A stretch of 64,000 nucleotides of DNA from Peribacillus muralis (GTDB lineage: Bacteria; Bacillota; Bacilli; Bacillales; DSM-1321), in the NCBI RefSeq assembly GCF_001645685.2, contig NZ_CP017080.1, positions 4,765,051-4,829,050 of the forward strand, in the 5' to 3' direction. The notes beneath the pieces are model-generated. The model made no database searches. It saw nothing but the letters and a program-made list of their open reading frames with translations, and had not been told where the DNA came from. Positions 8,818 to 17,154 of the stretch are shown piece after piece; position 1 is the first letter of the stretch, and each line of letters starts with the position of its first letter. A program made the position numbers and the translations under genes.

Positions 8818-9240
8818 TTACGATTGTTTTAATTTTTCCTTCAAGAAAATCAAGGTTCGTTGCGTGACCTCAAAATCCTCTTCGGCCAAACCGCTCATTA
8901 ATTGGTGCTCAAAATCCTCCACCACTCTTTTGGCCTCTTGGAAAGTCCGGACACCTGACTCCGTTAACTGAATTCTCCGTTCACGCTTATCTTTCCCGGG
9001 GACTTGCTCGATTAACTCGCGCTCCTCCAAACGATTCACCGTCCGTGTCACCGTCGGCTTCTCCACATCGAGATAGCTGCATATTTCCACAAGCGTTGAA
9101 CAACCATATTGATTCAAATAATAAACAATCAACCACTGAGAATGAAAAAGATCAACCTTGGCCAACTGCTCATTTAACTTTTTTGTAAATGTCCTGGAAA
9201 ATTGTAAATTATGATGAAAAAAACCATTGTGAAAGGACAT
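8818..9240 (-). CDS. MarR-family transcriptional regulator
   Basis: 140 residues with a winged helix: recognition segment VEICSYLDVEKPTVTRTVNRLEERELIEQ and wing DKRERRIQLTESG. The open frame continues upstream to 9534 but that extension is repeat-derived (TTTACTCGC units), so the start is set at the ATG at 9240, where conserved sequence begins. First gene of a two-gene unit with the MFS pump. A 20-bp perfect palindrome 19 bases upstream of the start is the likely autoregulatory operator. Confidence 0.88.
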   Translation of the reverse strand: MSFHNGFFHHNLQFSRTFTKKLNEQLAKVDLFHSQWLIVYYLNQYGCSTLVEICSYLDVEKPTVTRTVNRLEERELIEQVPGKDKRERRIQLTESGVRTFQEAKRVVEDFEHQLMSGLAEEDFEVTQRTLIFLKEKLKQS

Positions 9241-9258
9241 AGATATTCCCCCTGTAAA

Positions 9259-9278
9259 ATAGTTACCTAGGTAACTAT
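9259..9278 (+). promoter_or_regulatory. Palindromic operator of the MarR-MFS unit
   Basis: A perfect 20-bp inverted repeat centred on CCTAGG (ATAGTTACCTAGGTAACTAT) lies just upstream of the marR start. The size and symmetry fit a MarR dimer site. Binding is inferred from position only. Confidence 0.7.
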
Positions 9279-9396
9279 ACAATATTTCTTTACTTATGTC
9301 CAGACCTTGGAAGAAGAATTCGAGCCTTGAACATTTCTTTACAGCAGATTTGTGGTGAGATACTGATGAATTAGTTTGGGTGGTGGTTTTCGGGCT

Positions 9397-9489
9397 TTTA
9401 CTCGCGAATTTGGCAACTTTACTCGCCAGTTTCGGGCTTTTACTCGCCAATTCGGTAACTTTACTCGCTAATTTCACGACTTTACTCGC
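9397..9489 (+). repeat. Five TTTACTCGC units at exact 21-bp period
   Basis: The 9-mer TTTACTCGC starts at 9397, 9418, 9439, 9460 and 9481, always 21 bases apart, with diverged 12-base spacers that alternate AATTCGG-like and TTTCGGG-like sequence. Being a multiple of three, the array is open on the minus strand and translates as LASKV-type heptads, but it has no coding logic of its own. Confidence 0.85.
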
Positions 9490-9621
9490 CAATTCGGCCT
9501 TTACACTTTCTTTCACGACTTTTTGCAGCAGCAAAGGCCCTCGCTTTTAGGCAAGGGCTTAAGGGCATTGCGATAAAATTGGTGTAGTTATGCATCCATC
9601 CATTAGCGGAACATGATTGCT

Positions 9622-10716
9622 TTACGGCATATTTCCTTTTAACCGGGATAGGGGCAGCCGGTATAGCTTATCATCTTTTTCATCAGGATTACCTCGTCCA
9701 TCCGTATTGTTGCTAATAAAGTAAAGGAATTCTTCATCTACGTACACGTCGCGAATCCGCCCGGCATTTGTGAAGATATCAGCCATTTCTCGGCTCTGAA
9801 TATCATACTGCTTAAGCGATTCACCTCTTAAGGCTGCGATGTATAGCTTCCCATCAAAATGGGCCAGTCCGGAAGGGGCCCACGTGTTTTCGCCTGAGTG
9901 GGTCAAAGGTTTAATCATATCCGGTTTTTGCTGATCACCTTCAATTTCTGGCCAGCCATAGTTTTTGCCTGGATCGATTTCATTTATTTCATCATGAGCG
10001 GAGTCGCCGTGCTCACTTTCGTATAACGTCCCGGCATCATCCCAGGCCAGTCCTTGCGGATTGCGATGGCCGTATGAATAGACGTAAGAATTACCGAAAG
10101 GATTATCTTTCGGAATCGTGCCGTCTAGGTTCATGCGCAATATCTTTCCGCCTAATGAATCAATCTTTTGAGCGATTTCCGGTTTTTTTGCATCCCCTGT
10201 CGTTGCGTATAACGAACCATCGGGACCAAGCTTGAGGCGGCCGCCATGATGGAAGTCACCGCTTGGTATTCCATCGATTAACGTTTCACGCTCCCGCCAT
10301 CCATCATCGACCTTTTGCAATGAGACGATCCGGTTGATGGATTTCCCGCTGCCTCCTTCGTATGTATAATAGGCATAAGCCCGCCTGCTTTCGGAAAAGT
10401 CCGGCGTTAATGCAAACCCAAGCAACCCGGCTTCGGCTTTTGAAGACAATGTCTTCTTAAGCTCGACCGGTTGGCGTGTCAGCTTGCCCTTGTCCCATTC
10501 CACGATGGACCCTGTCCGCTCTGAAACATACATCGTGTCCCCATCCTTCTGAATCGACCATGGAGAATGCAGATTCGTCACCAGTACCTTCGGATCACCT
10601 AAAGCCCCCGCCACTTCTTTATCAGGCTTTGGCCCGGTTTTACTGTCCTCTTCTTTACCGTTACAACCAGTCAAAATCAATGCAGCCATAAGGAAAAATA
10701 GAAGCCATCGTTTCAA
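9622..10716 (-). CDS. Lipoprotein PQQ-dependent aldose sugar dehydrogenase-like (GSDH)
   Basis: 364 residues. Signal peptide with lipobox LTGC (cysteine at residue 18), so anchored on the outer face of the membrane. The body is a glucose/sorbosone dehydrogenase beta-propeller: HHGGRLKLGPDGSLYATTGD contains the catalytic histidine, followed by SYGHRNPQGLAWD and ESEHGDSAHDEIN. Oxidation of an aldose with pyrroloquinoline quinone is the family reaction; no PQQ synthesis genes are seen here. Transcribed with the HAD phosphatase 26 bases upstream. Confidence 0.85.
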   Translation of the reverse strand: MKRWLLFFLMAALILTGCNGKEEDSKTGPKPDKEVAGALGDPKVLVTNLHSPWSIQKDGDTMYVSERTGSIVEWDKGKLTRQPVELKKTLSSKAEAGLLGFALTPDFSESRRAYAYYTYEGGSGKSINRIVSLQKVDDGWRERETLIDGIPSGDFHHGGRLKLGPDGSLYATTGDAKKPEIAQKIDSLGGKILRMNLDGTIPKDNPFGNSYVYSYGHRNPQGLAWDDAGTLYESEHGDSAHDEINEIDPGKNYGWPEIEGDQQKPDMIKPLTHSGENTWAPSGLAHFDGKLYIAALRGESLKQYDIQSREMADIFTNAGRIRDVYVDEEFLYFISNNTDGRGNPDEKDDKLYRLPLSRLKGNMP

Positions 10717-10742
10717 ACGCCGTTCCCCCTTTGTTCAAAAGT

Positions 10743-11612
10743 TTAATAGGCTGACTGCTTGAGTACCTTCAAAATTGCCTGCGCTACACCTGATTCATCA
10801 TTCTTGCCTGTCACTTCATCACACAGTTCCTGAATATCGAGCGGGGCATTTCCCATCGCAACCGCCAAGCCTACCCGTTCAAACATGGATACATCATTAT
10901 AATTATCACCGATAGCCATCGTTTCCTGCATGGAGCCGGATTTTCCCTTCACATATGCTTCGAGCGCCGTACCTTTTTGGGCTTCCGTACTCATGATTTC
11001 GACATTTTCACGACCTGATGAGGTGACGGTGACTCCACCTTGCCCGTTCAATTTTGAAGCAACTTGATTCAATAAATTTAAATCTTTTGAGAAGCTGAGG
11101 ATTTTATAATATTCCACATTCGAAAGGCTGAATAACTCGGAATAGTCGGAGATCGAAGTTACCTGGCCAAGCTGCAATCGCTCCTCTGCGAATTTCCTCA
11201 TTCTCTCGGCATCCATCTCGGGATTGGCTGTTACGAATATGTCCACCAAAACGGAGATCGATTTTTCATAATCCTTGGAATAAATCCCCTGGCTCGTATA
11301 AATTTCGAAATAAATACCTTGTTCCTCAAGGAATTCAGCCACCATTTTTGCAGTGGCAGCAGACATTGGATTCGAAGCGGCGATCTTTCCGTCCTCGGTA
11401 AACAAAGCTGCCCCATTTACAGAGATGACAGGGCAATCGATATTCGCTTCATCTAAAGCGAACCTTGCCTCGACGTATGATCTCCCAGTGGCGATGATCA
11501 CTTCCACACCTTCTCTTTGCGCCCTCTGGATCGCCTCTTTATTTTCTTCACTCACCTCTTGCATTTTGTTTAGTAATGTTCCGTCCATGTCAATCGCAAT
11601 CGTCTTTATCAA
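10743..11612 (-). CDS. Cof-type HAD-superfamily sugar-phosphatase
   Basis: 289 residues with all HAD motifs: nucleophile DMDGTLL at residues 8-14, IIATGRS for motif II, and GDNYNDVSMF for motif IV near residue 242. The C2B cap between them assigns it to the Cof/YidA group, which dephosphorylates sugar phosphates, flavin or other small phosphates. The substrate cannot be read from the sequence. Co-directional with, and just upstream of, the GSDH lipoprotein. Confidence 0.88.
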   Translation of the reverse strand: MIKTIAIDMDGTLLNKMQEVSEENKEAIQRAQREGVEVIIATGRSYVEARFALDEANIDCPVISVNGAALFTEDGKIAASNPMSAATAKMVAEFLEEQGIYFEIYTSQGIYSKDYEKSISVLVDIFVTANPEMDAERMRKFAEERLQLGQVTSISDYSELFSLSNVEYYKILSFSKDLNLLNQVASKLNGQGGVTVTSSGRENVEIMSTEAQKGTALEAYVKGKSGSMQETMAIGDNYNDVSMFERVGLAVAMGNAPLDIQELCDEVTGKNDESGVAQAILKVLKQSAY

Positions 11613-11706
11613 TTTAACCGGCTCCTTTTTTACAAGTTAATCCCTATTTTAACCGAAAGAGCGTGGATAAACACGTTTTACAAACTTACAGCGAATATTG
11701 ATCAAC

Positions 11707-11746
11707 AAAAAACAAATAAACTGCACCCGTTCGGAGAGGTGCAGTT
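11707..11746 (-). terminator. Terminator of the double P-loop ATPase gene
   Basis: A 9-bp stem (11719-11727 with 11738-11746) has a 10-base loop. The plus strand runs into TCTTTTTT and the minus strand into a T-rich tract, so it could work in both directions. Confidence 0.75.
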
Positions 11747-11753
11747 CTTTTTT

Positions 11754-12890
11754 CTAATGCAGGATCGTTTGGCTGTCAATTGCCTGAGCCCATTCAATGA
11801 TTTGTTCATGGATGTCCCTTCGAATATCGTCAATCGCTGTAAAGTCCATAGCGTTTACGTAAATTTTTTCAAGCTCGTCGTGCAGCTCTTTTGCTTTGGC
11901 CAGGCAAGTTGTCGCTTCATTCATCTTCTCCCTGTACCTGGAGGAAACATCCTTGATCTGATCGGCATAGATTTCATCGGTTCCCGGCAGGATCGCCGTT
12001 TTATATATATCGATGATTTCATCACCCTCGCAGCTCGGGAAATATTCATGAGGTGCTGTGCTGTCGAAAATCGCGATTCCTACCTCCCTGACGATGACCA
12101 TATCCAGGCTATGCGGATCGAAGCCACAATGATACACTTCGACATCGAAGCCTCTTTGCTCCGCAGCTTTAGCAATCTTTTTCAGCATCGTCGATTTGCC
12201 CGAACCAGGACGCCCCTTTAAAAAATAGCGTTTTTGCACGCCCTCCGTAATATTCGGAATGAAATCGACCGCTCCTTTTGGTGTGGCAGCACCTAAAAAG
12301 CGATGACGAACATCCGCCTTCTTATTAAGGACGATATCTCGATAAAAGCCTTCTATCAGTTTATTGGTCAGTCCATTCAATTTAGCGAAGTCGATGTTTG
12401 CCTTATAAATGTCCTCCCACTCATCATGTATTTTCAATGCTTCAGCAAATAGGGCATATGCCCTCTCGAAGCTCTTGCTTCTCGCATTCGTCAGTCTTAT
12501 GATGGACGCTCTTTCCGAAGCGAGCTGCTGTGAATTCCAGGCTGCACCCAAATTGACATATTCCTCGACTGCCCCTGGTGCCTTCGGTTCAATTACATGA
12601 GGAGCGGTCCCATCCACAAGTCCGATTTTCAAAGCCGGTATGATGACACCATCGATGGAATCATTATCGGAAGAACAATGTAAATACTCGATATCATAGT
12701 TTTTATCCAGCCATTCCTGGCCGATTTTTTTCATAATCGTCGATTTGCCCGAACCAGGTCCGCCTTTTAAGATGAATAATCTTTCCAAGCCTGCCAAATT
12801 CGAATCATATAAACTATAAAAACCTTTGGCGGTATTGCCGCCGGCGAAATAGTGCATCACTTTTCCCGTCACTTTCACACTCTCCCTCAC
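11754..12890 (-). CDS. Tandem P-loop ATPase (PRK06851-like)
   Basis: 378 residues made of two homologous halves, each opening with a Walker A: GGPGSGKST at 43-51 and GRPGSGKST near residue 225. Each is followed by the same pattern (YLHCSSDNDSIDGVIIPALKIGLVDGTAPH versus YHCGFDPHSLDMVIVREVGIAIFDSTAPH). Both halves therefore descend from an internal duplication and both keep the nucleotide site. The family is conserved in Bacilli without known function. Single gene between its own terminator and the ybaK gene. Confidence 0.75.
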   Translation of the reverse strand: MRESVKVTGKVMHYFAGGNTAKGFYSLYDSNLAGLERLFILKGGPGSGKSTIMKKIGQEWLDKNYDIEYLHCSSDNDSIDGVIIPALKIGLVDGTAPHVIEPKAPGAVEEYVNLGAAWNSQQLASERASIIRLTNARSKSFERAYALFAEALKIHDEWEDIYKANIDFAKLNGLTNKLIEGFYRDIVLNKKADVRHRFLGAATPKGAVDFIPNITEGVQKRYFLKGRPGSGKSTMLKKIAKAAEQRGFDVEVYHCGFDPHSLDMVIVREVGIAIFDSTAPHEYFPSCEGDEIIDIYKTAILPGTDEIYADQIKDVSSRYREKMNEATTCLAKAKELHDELEKIYVNAMDFTAIDDIRRDIHEQIIEWAQAIDSQTILH

Positions 12891-12922
12891 AATAAAAATG
12901 TGATCTTCGAGACAGCGTATGC

Positions 12923-12952
12923 AGGAAAAAACAAATAGGTGAATGCCTATTT
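12923..12952 (-). terminator. Terminator overlapping the ybaK stop codon
   Basis: Stem AAATAGG with CCTATTT (12933-12939, 12946-12952), followed on the minus strand by GTTTTTT. It includes the last codons of the gene. Confidence 0.65.
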
Positions 12953-13423
12953 AATAAGGGCAACAGACTCCGCTTGCGTGATTTCAAGGAAATCTGCCGG
13001 ATTCAGGATGATTTGGGTGCCGATCCTCCCGGCGCTTACGATGATTTCCGGCAGGTTTGATGCACTTTCATCGATGAAGGTCGGGTATTGCTTTTTCATG
13101 CCGATTGGTGAACAGCCTCCCCGTATGTATCCAGTATTTTTTTGAAGGTCCTTGACGGCGAGCATTTCCATTTTTTTTGCCCCAGCCGCCTTGGCCGCTT
13201 TTTTCATATCCAGTTCAGTCGCTACTGGAATGACAAAAACATAAAGCTGCTGCGGGCCGCTATGGGTAACGAGCGTTTTGAACACGCTTTCAGGATCTCT
13301 TCCAATTTTTTCGGCGACCGTAATTCCATCGATTTTTCCATCACGTGCATCATAACTCATCATTCCATATTCGATTGACTGGTTATCAAGAATTCGCATT
13401 GCATTCGTTTTACTTGCTCCCAT
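12947..13423 (-). CDS. ybaK: Cys-tRNA(Pro)/Cys-tRNA(Cys) deacylase YbaK/EbsC
   Basis: 158 residues of the YbaK/ProX editing family, which hydrolyses mischarged Cys-tRNA(Pro) in trans to prolyl-tRNA synthetase. Seen: GKIDGITVAEKIGRDPESVFKTLV with the essential lysine, FVIPVATELDMKKAAKAAGAKKMEM, and TGYIRGGCSPIGMKKQYPTFID, all diagnostic. Normal length. Free-standing gene after gntK, separated by a terminator. Confidence 0.92.
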   Translation of the reverse strand: MGASKTNAMRILDNQSIEYGMMSYDARDGKIDGITVAEKIGRDPESVFKTLVTHSGPQQLYVFVIPVATELDMKKAAKAAGAKKMEMLAVKDLQKNTGYIRGGCSPIGMKKQYPTFIDESASNLPEIIVSAGRIGTQIILNPADFLEITQAESVALIK

Positions 13424-13454
13424 TAGAAATTCTCCTTATCTTTTTTTCCATCTT

Positions 13455-13490
13455 ACCAAAAACAAAAGCACAGTGCTTATGCATCTGTGC
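13455..13490 (-). terminator. Rho-independent terminator of gntK
   Basis: Stem GCACAG with CTGTGC (13468-13473, 13485-13490), 11-base loop, then TTTTGTTTTTGG on the minus strand. Confidence 0.75.
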
Positions 13491-13503
13491 CTTTCCCTCA
13501 CGT

Positions 13504-15042
13504 TCATTCCAAATGGCGTCTTTGAAATTCAGCAATACGGCTGTAGTCAGCCTCCAATTGCCTGCTCACGGATAAATAGATCGACATCAGCTCTTCGTAA
13601 ACTTTAACGTTAGCCTCGATCGGGACAAGCTCATCCGTATCGCCTATCATCCCTTCCACTTCATCGAGGCTTTCGATTTCTCCTAAAGCATAAAGACCAA
13701 GCACGGCTGCCCCTAAGCTAGAACTTTCAAAGCTTTCAGGGATCGTCACGTTCTGATTGAATACATCAGCCATGATTTGACGCCACAGCTTCGAGCGGAC
13801 AAACCCGCCACTTGCATGGATCTTCTCGGGTGCGCCAGCCAGTTCCCTTACAGCAAGGAGGACACTATAGAGGTTATACATCACGCCTTCGAGTACCGCC
13901 CGGACCATATGATCACGTGTATGGTGAAGGGCCAGTCCAAAGAAGGATCCCCTTGCATCGGCACTCCATAATGGTGCACGCTCCCCAGCCATATACGGAT
14001 GGAAAATGAGTCCATCCGAACCAGGTGCAATAGCCGAGGCCATATCAGTCAGTATTTCATACGAGTCCAGTCCCGAAGCCTTCGCTTTTTCGATTTCCAC
14101 ACGCCCAAATTGATCCCTCGCCCAGCGGAAGGTGATGCCCCCATTATTGACCGGCCCGCCGATCACCCAATGATTCTCAGTAAGAGCGTAACAGAAGGTC
14201 CTGCCTTTTGGATCTGTAAGCGGTCGTTCACTTACGGTCCTCACTGCACCGCTCGTGCCGATCGTGACTGCCAGGACTCCCGGCTTGATGGCATTTTGAC
14301 CTAAGTTGGCAAGTACGCCATCACTCGCACCGATCACAAACGGGGTACCTTCATGAATGTTCATGGCTGCGGCCAATTCCGGACTTAAGCCAGAAAGGAC
14401 CTGTGTTGTCGGGACAAGCGTCGGCAGCTTGTCCGCACCAATTCCGGCAACCACAAGTGCCTCTTCGTCCCACTTCAACTCATTCAAGTTGAACATACCC
14501 GTTGCGGAGGCGAGCGAGTGATCCATCACATACTCATTGAAAAATTTATAGAAGATATATTCTTTGATTCCGATGAATTTGTCTGTAACATCAAAAATCT
14601 CCGGATGCTCGTTTTTTAACCACATGATTTTCGTGATTGGTGACATCGGGTGAATGGGGGTTCCCGTACGATGATACAACTGCATCCCCTGTTCCGAGGC
14701 CTTCAATCGCTCTGCATAGGCAACACTTCGGTTATCCGCCCATGTAATGCTATTCGTCAGCGGCCTACCGTCCTTATCCATGGCGATCAAGCTATGCATC
14801 GCTGAACTGAATGATATGAAGCCCAGTTCATCCTTGTCTATTTCACTTGCTATCATCACTTCGGCTATCGCCATGATGACCGCTTTATATATTTCGTCCG
14901 GGTCTTGTTCAGCTACGGACGGGGTAGGGCTATGAAGGGGATAGCCTTTCGAACATGATCGGACGACCTCCCCCCCTTTTGAAAAAAGAACGACCTTCGT
15001 ACTTGTCGTGCCAATATCTATTCCCATCATATAACCTGCCAT
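13504..15042 (-). CDS. gntK: Gluconokinase (FGGY family)
   Basis: Phosphorylates gluconate to 6-phosphogluconate. The 512-residue protein has the FGGY N-domain MGIDIGTTSTKVVLFSKGG, the substrate-site FSSAMHSLIAMD, TIGTSGAVR, and GGPVNNGGITFRWARD; it matches Bacillus GntK over its length as remembered. Unlike the B. subtilis gnt operon, no gntR, gntP or gntZ is adjacent. A perfect cre site 58 bases upstream suggests catabolite repression. Translation probably begins at the ATG at 15042; an in-frame ATG ATG at 15030 is an alternative. Confidence 0.88.
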   Translation of the reverse strand: MAGYMMGIDIGTTSTKVVLFSKGGEVVRSCSKGYPLHSPTPSVAEQDPDEIYKAVIMAIAEVMIASEIDKDELGFISFSSAMHSLIAMDKDGRPLTNSITWADNRSVAYAERLKASEQGMQLYHRTGTPIHPMSPITKIMWLKNEHPEIFDVTDKFIGIKEYIFYKFFNEYVMDHSLASATGMFNLNELKWDEEALVVAGIGADKLPTLVPTTQVLSGLSPELAAAMNIHEGTPFVIGASDGVLANLGQNAIKPGVLAVTIGTSGAVRTVSERPLTDPKGRTFCYALTENHWVIGGPVNNGGITFRWARDQFGRVEIEKAKASGLDSYEILTDMASAIAPGSDGLIFHPYMAGERAPLWSADARGSFFGLALHHTRDHMVRAVLEGVMYNLYSVLLAVRELAGAPEKIHASGGFVRSKLWRQIMADVFNQNVTIPESFESSSLGAAVLGLYALGEIESLDEVEGMIGDTDELVPIEANVKVYEELMSIYLSVSRQLEADYSRIAEFQRRHLE

Positions 15043-15321
15043 ACTAACATCATGCTCCTTCCTCTTAAACCGTTGAATTCAATAGTAAGAACGGAATCTA
15101 TGGAAACGATTGCTATGATCGTCCACAACCATTATGTTTTTCATTTATGAAATATCCTCCATCTAGTACCAGTAATTTCATCTTAACATACTGCAGATGG
15201 ACGGGCATTACGGACCCAATATCCTTGCCTGGAAGAGACGATGAATGATTCCCTCACCGCTTTACTAGAGTATCCATAACTATCATTTTTTAGAGGCGGC
15301 TTGCTATTCCAATGAAAAAAA
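15043..15321. other. Intergenic region upstream of gntK
   Basis: It holds the cre site described separately and, presumably, the gntK promoter. A 21-codon minus-strand ORF (MKNIMVVDDHSN...) follows a GGAGG near 15160 but ends before gntK and is probably fortuitous. Nothing else recognised. Confidence 0.4.
15100..15114 (+). promoter_or_regulatory. cre site (CcpA) upstream of gntK
   Basis: ATGGAAACGATTGCT matches the catabolite-responsive element consensus WTGNAANCGNWNNCW at every fixed position. It lies 58-72 bases upstream of the gntK start, a position compatible with repression. Confidence 0.65.
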
Positions 15322-15361
15322 GAGCATCGAATTGGTTCATGCTGAACTGAACCCGATGCTC
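15314..15361 (-). terminator. Terminator of the cobalamin operon
   Basis: Two stacked stems (15322-15329 with 15354-15361, and 15333-15338 with 15348-15353) form a long hairpin. On the minus strand it is followed by an uninterrupted T-run (A-tract 15314-15321). Confidence 0.88.
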
Positions 15362-15364
15362 CAT

Positions 15365-16063
15365 CTATTCTTCACCAACAAGGAGCGGGCCTGCTTGACG
15401 TTTGATTTCTTCTTCCAGATGTATAGGATAAGCAAGAAGGAAGCAGGTGGACGGGCCGGATGATTTTTCGATATCGACTATATTGCTTATGTATGCGGGA
15501 ACACCTTCCCCACTTCGGTCCAGTTGTCTCCATTCATAGGCTATTCCTTTTGATCCGACCGGAAGCGCCTCTACTCCTTCAAGCTCACAAAGACTTTTAT
15601 ACAAGGATAAAGGTGCAACCCACTCTTGCTGTTTCAGCACGTCCTCGCCGACGAGCGGCCTGCCGATGAGAGAGATTTTTCGCGGGTGGTTTTGTTGCTT
15701 TTCCCGGCCATTCCTTCGCTTGCCAATGACGATGAGACCAAGGGCGGATTGAAGGAGCGGCATGTTCGTTTCCGTGCTTCCCGTAATCGGAAAATCCATC
15801 GCCAATTCGGCCAAACCTTGCTTGACACCCCTGCTCAAGCCCTCCCAGGCTTCATCGCCGCAAAAATTATGGAGTACGACCGATAACGGATTTCCGCCGA
15901 CACTTAAGCACTCCATGACGGCCACCCTGAAGGAGTAATAGCCGACGATTTCATATGGAACCCGGACAAAATCGTTTTCCTTCAGTCCAATTCCACCACT
16001 ATTGTCACTTGAAATTATTAACGATTCCGATTCGGAAATTGGCAAAACCAAGGAATCTCTCAT
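15365..16063 (-). CDS. cblS: Alpha-ribazole kinase CblS (AIR synthase-like)
   Basis: 232 residues. Overlaps the preceding cblT by 4 bases, the pair known from Listeria and Geobacillus in which CblT imports alpha-ribazole and CblS phosphorylates it, replacing CobT. The sequence has PurM/ThiL-like features: SDNSGGIGLKENDFVRVP near residue 20, YSFRVAVMECLSVGGNPLSVVLHNF and a glycine-rich C-terminal half. Family assignment is from pattern and context; the kinase role follows published work on the family. Last gene of the B12 operon, with a terminator 3 bases after the stop. Confidence 0.78.
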   Translation of the reverse strand: MRDSLVLPISESESLIISSDNSGGIGLKENDFVRVPYEIVGYYSFRVAVMECLSVGGNPLSVVLHNFCGDEAWEGLSRGVKQGLAELAMDFPITGSTETNMPLLQSALGLIVIGKRRNGREKQQNHPRKISLIGRPLVGEDVLKQQEWVAPLSLYKSLCELEGVEALPVGSKGIAYEWRQLDRSGEGVPAYISNIVDIEKSSGPSTCFLLAYPIHLEEEIKRQAGPLLVGEE

Positions 16064-16554
16064 GATATCGATCCATCTTTAAGTATAGATTTTCTCAAGA
16101 TAGGCTCCAAGCGGGGCAGCAAAAGGGCCGCCAAGGCAATATTCATTGCCGATGCGGCAGTTAACCCCGGGACTATCAGCACGTAAAATCCAGGACTGAC
16201 CAGAAACACAAACGGCAGGCCCAAAATGAAGGAATTACCGATGAAAAAGAGGAAATATGCGGACAGTTTTTTTCCTTGTATGAATAAAACGCCAAACATC
16301 CAAACAATCACTGCCATTTCAGCCATGATCAAAAAGTGAAACGGGCCCAATGGCAGGCCGCCGATGACCGCTGAAATGATATGTCCAAGTCCCGCTACGA
16401 TCGCTCCTGATACCGGGCCGAGGATGACCGCCGCCATTAGGGCGGGAAAACTGTCCAAGGCAATACTGCCGATCGGGGAAGGGACTTTGATTATTGCCCC
16501 TACAGCTGATATGGCAAGGAATATAGCGATCACACTGATTCTTCTTACGTCCAT
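16060..16554 (-). CDS. cblT: Alpha-ribazole transporter CblT (ECF S component)
   Basis: 164-residue integral membrane protein with five to six helices, of the ECF substrate-binding type (AIFLAISAVGAIIKVPSPIGSIALDSFPALMAAVILGPVSGAIVAGLGH is a typical S-component N-terminus). The start is the ATG at 16554 (MDVRRIS), with GGAAAGG just upstream; the longer frame runs back into the previous gene. It has no ATPase of its own and would use the shared ECF module. Immediately upstream of cblS, giving a CobT-independent supply of lower ligand. Confidence 0.8.
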   Translation of the reverse strand: MDVRRISVIAIFLAISAVGAIIKVPSPIGSIALDSFPALMAAVILGPVSGAIVAGLGHIISAVIGGLPLGPFHFLIMAEMAVIVWMFGVLFIQGKKLSAYFLFFIGNSFILGLPFVFLVSPGFYVLIVPGLTAASAMNIALAALLLPRLEPILRKSILKDGSIS

Positions 16555-16555
16555 G

Positions 16556-17140
16556 TTACTCTTTTTCCTTTCTTTTCCCTCCACGGAATACATTTGCACT
16601 GCGGATGTATTCCACATCTTTCACACCTAGCCGGAAGTTGATCACACGTGCAACCGCAAAGAAGTAATCAGATAAGCGGTTTAAATATTGAAGCGATAAA
16701 GGTGAGACGGCTGCGCCCGACTTGATCAAGGAAACGACCAATCGTTCCGCCCTTCTTGTAACCGTACGGGCGATGTGGATGGTTGCTGCCGCTTTCGATC
16801 CGCCTGGCAAAATGAATTTTTCCAATTCCGGCGCTTCGACGATGAACGCGTCAATCCGTTCTTCCAAATACGTAATGGCCTCATCCGTCAGCTTTTGCGG
16901 CGCCTTCTCGGATACCGTCGCCAAATCACCGCCACAGTCAAATAACTCATGCTGGATTTTCTCGAGATCTGCTAGTACATCGGCAAATAGCGCTTCGTCC
17001 AATTCAGCCACCGCAAGGCCGATATAGCTATTCACCTCATCGACCGTTCCATACGATTCGACCCGGATATCATTCTTATCAAGGCGCCCTCCGATAACAC
17101 TCGTTTGTCCTTTATCTCCTGTACGTGTATAGATTTTCAT
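16556..17140 (-). CDS. pduO: Cob(I)alamin adenosyltransferase, PduO type
   Basis: Transfers the adenosyl group of ATP to cob(I)alamin or cobinamide. 194 residues with the N-terminal nucleotide loop YTRTGDKGQTSVIGGRLDKND, the VESYGTVDEVNSYIG signature, and RRAERLVVSL with LNRLSDYFFAVAR near the C-terminus. These identify the PduO/YvqK fold rather than CobA. One base separates it from cblT. Confidence 0.92.
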   Translation of the reverse strand: MKIYTRTGDKGQTSVIGGRLDKNDIRVESYGTVDEVNSYIGLAVAELDEALFADVLADLEKIQHELFDCGGDLATVSEKAPQKLTDEAITYLEERIDAFIVEAPELEKFILPGGSKAAATIHIARTVTRRAERLVVSLIKSGAAVSPLSLQYLNRLSDYFFAVARVINFRLGVKDVEYIRSANVFRGGKRKEKE

Positions 17141-17154
17141 TCCAATTGCCTCCT

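Noticed and set aside
8818..9534. A 238-codon frame that would make the MarR regulator 98 residues longer
   Set aside because: The extra part is the 21-bp repeat array read as LASK heptads plus non-coding sequence across the operator; the family starts at the ATG at 9240.
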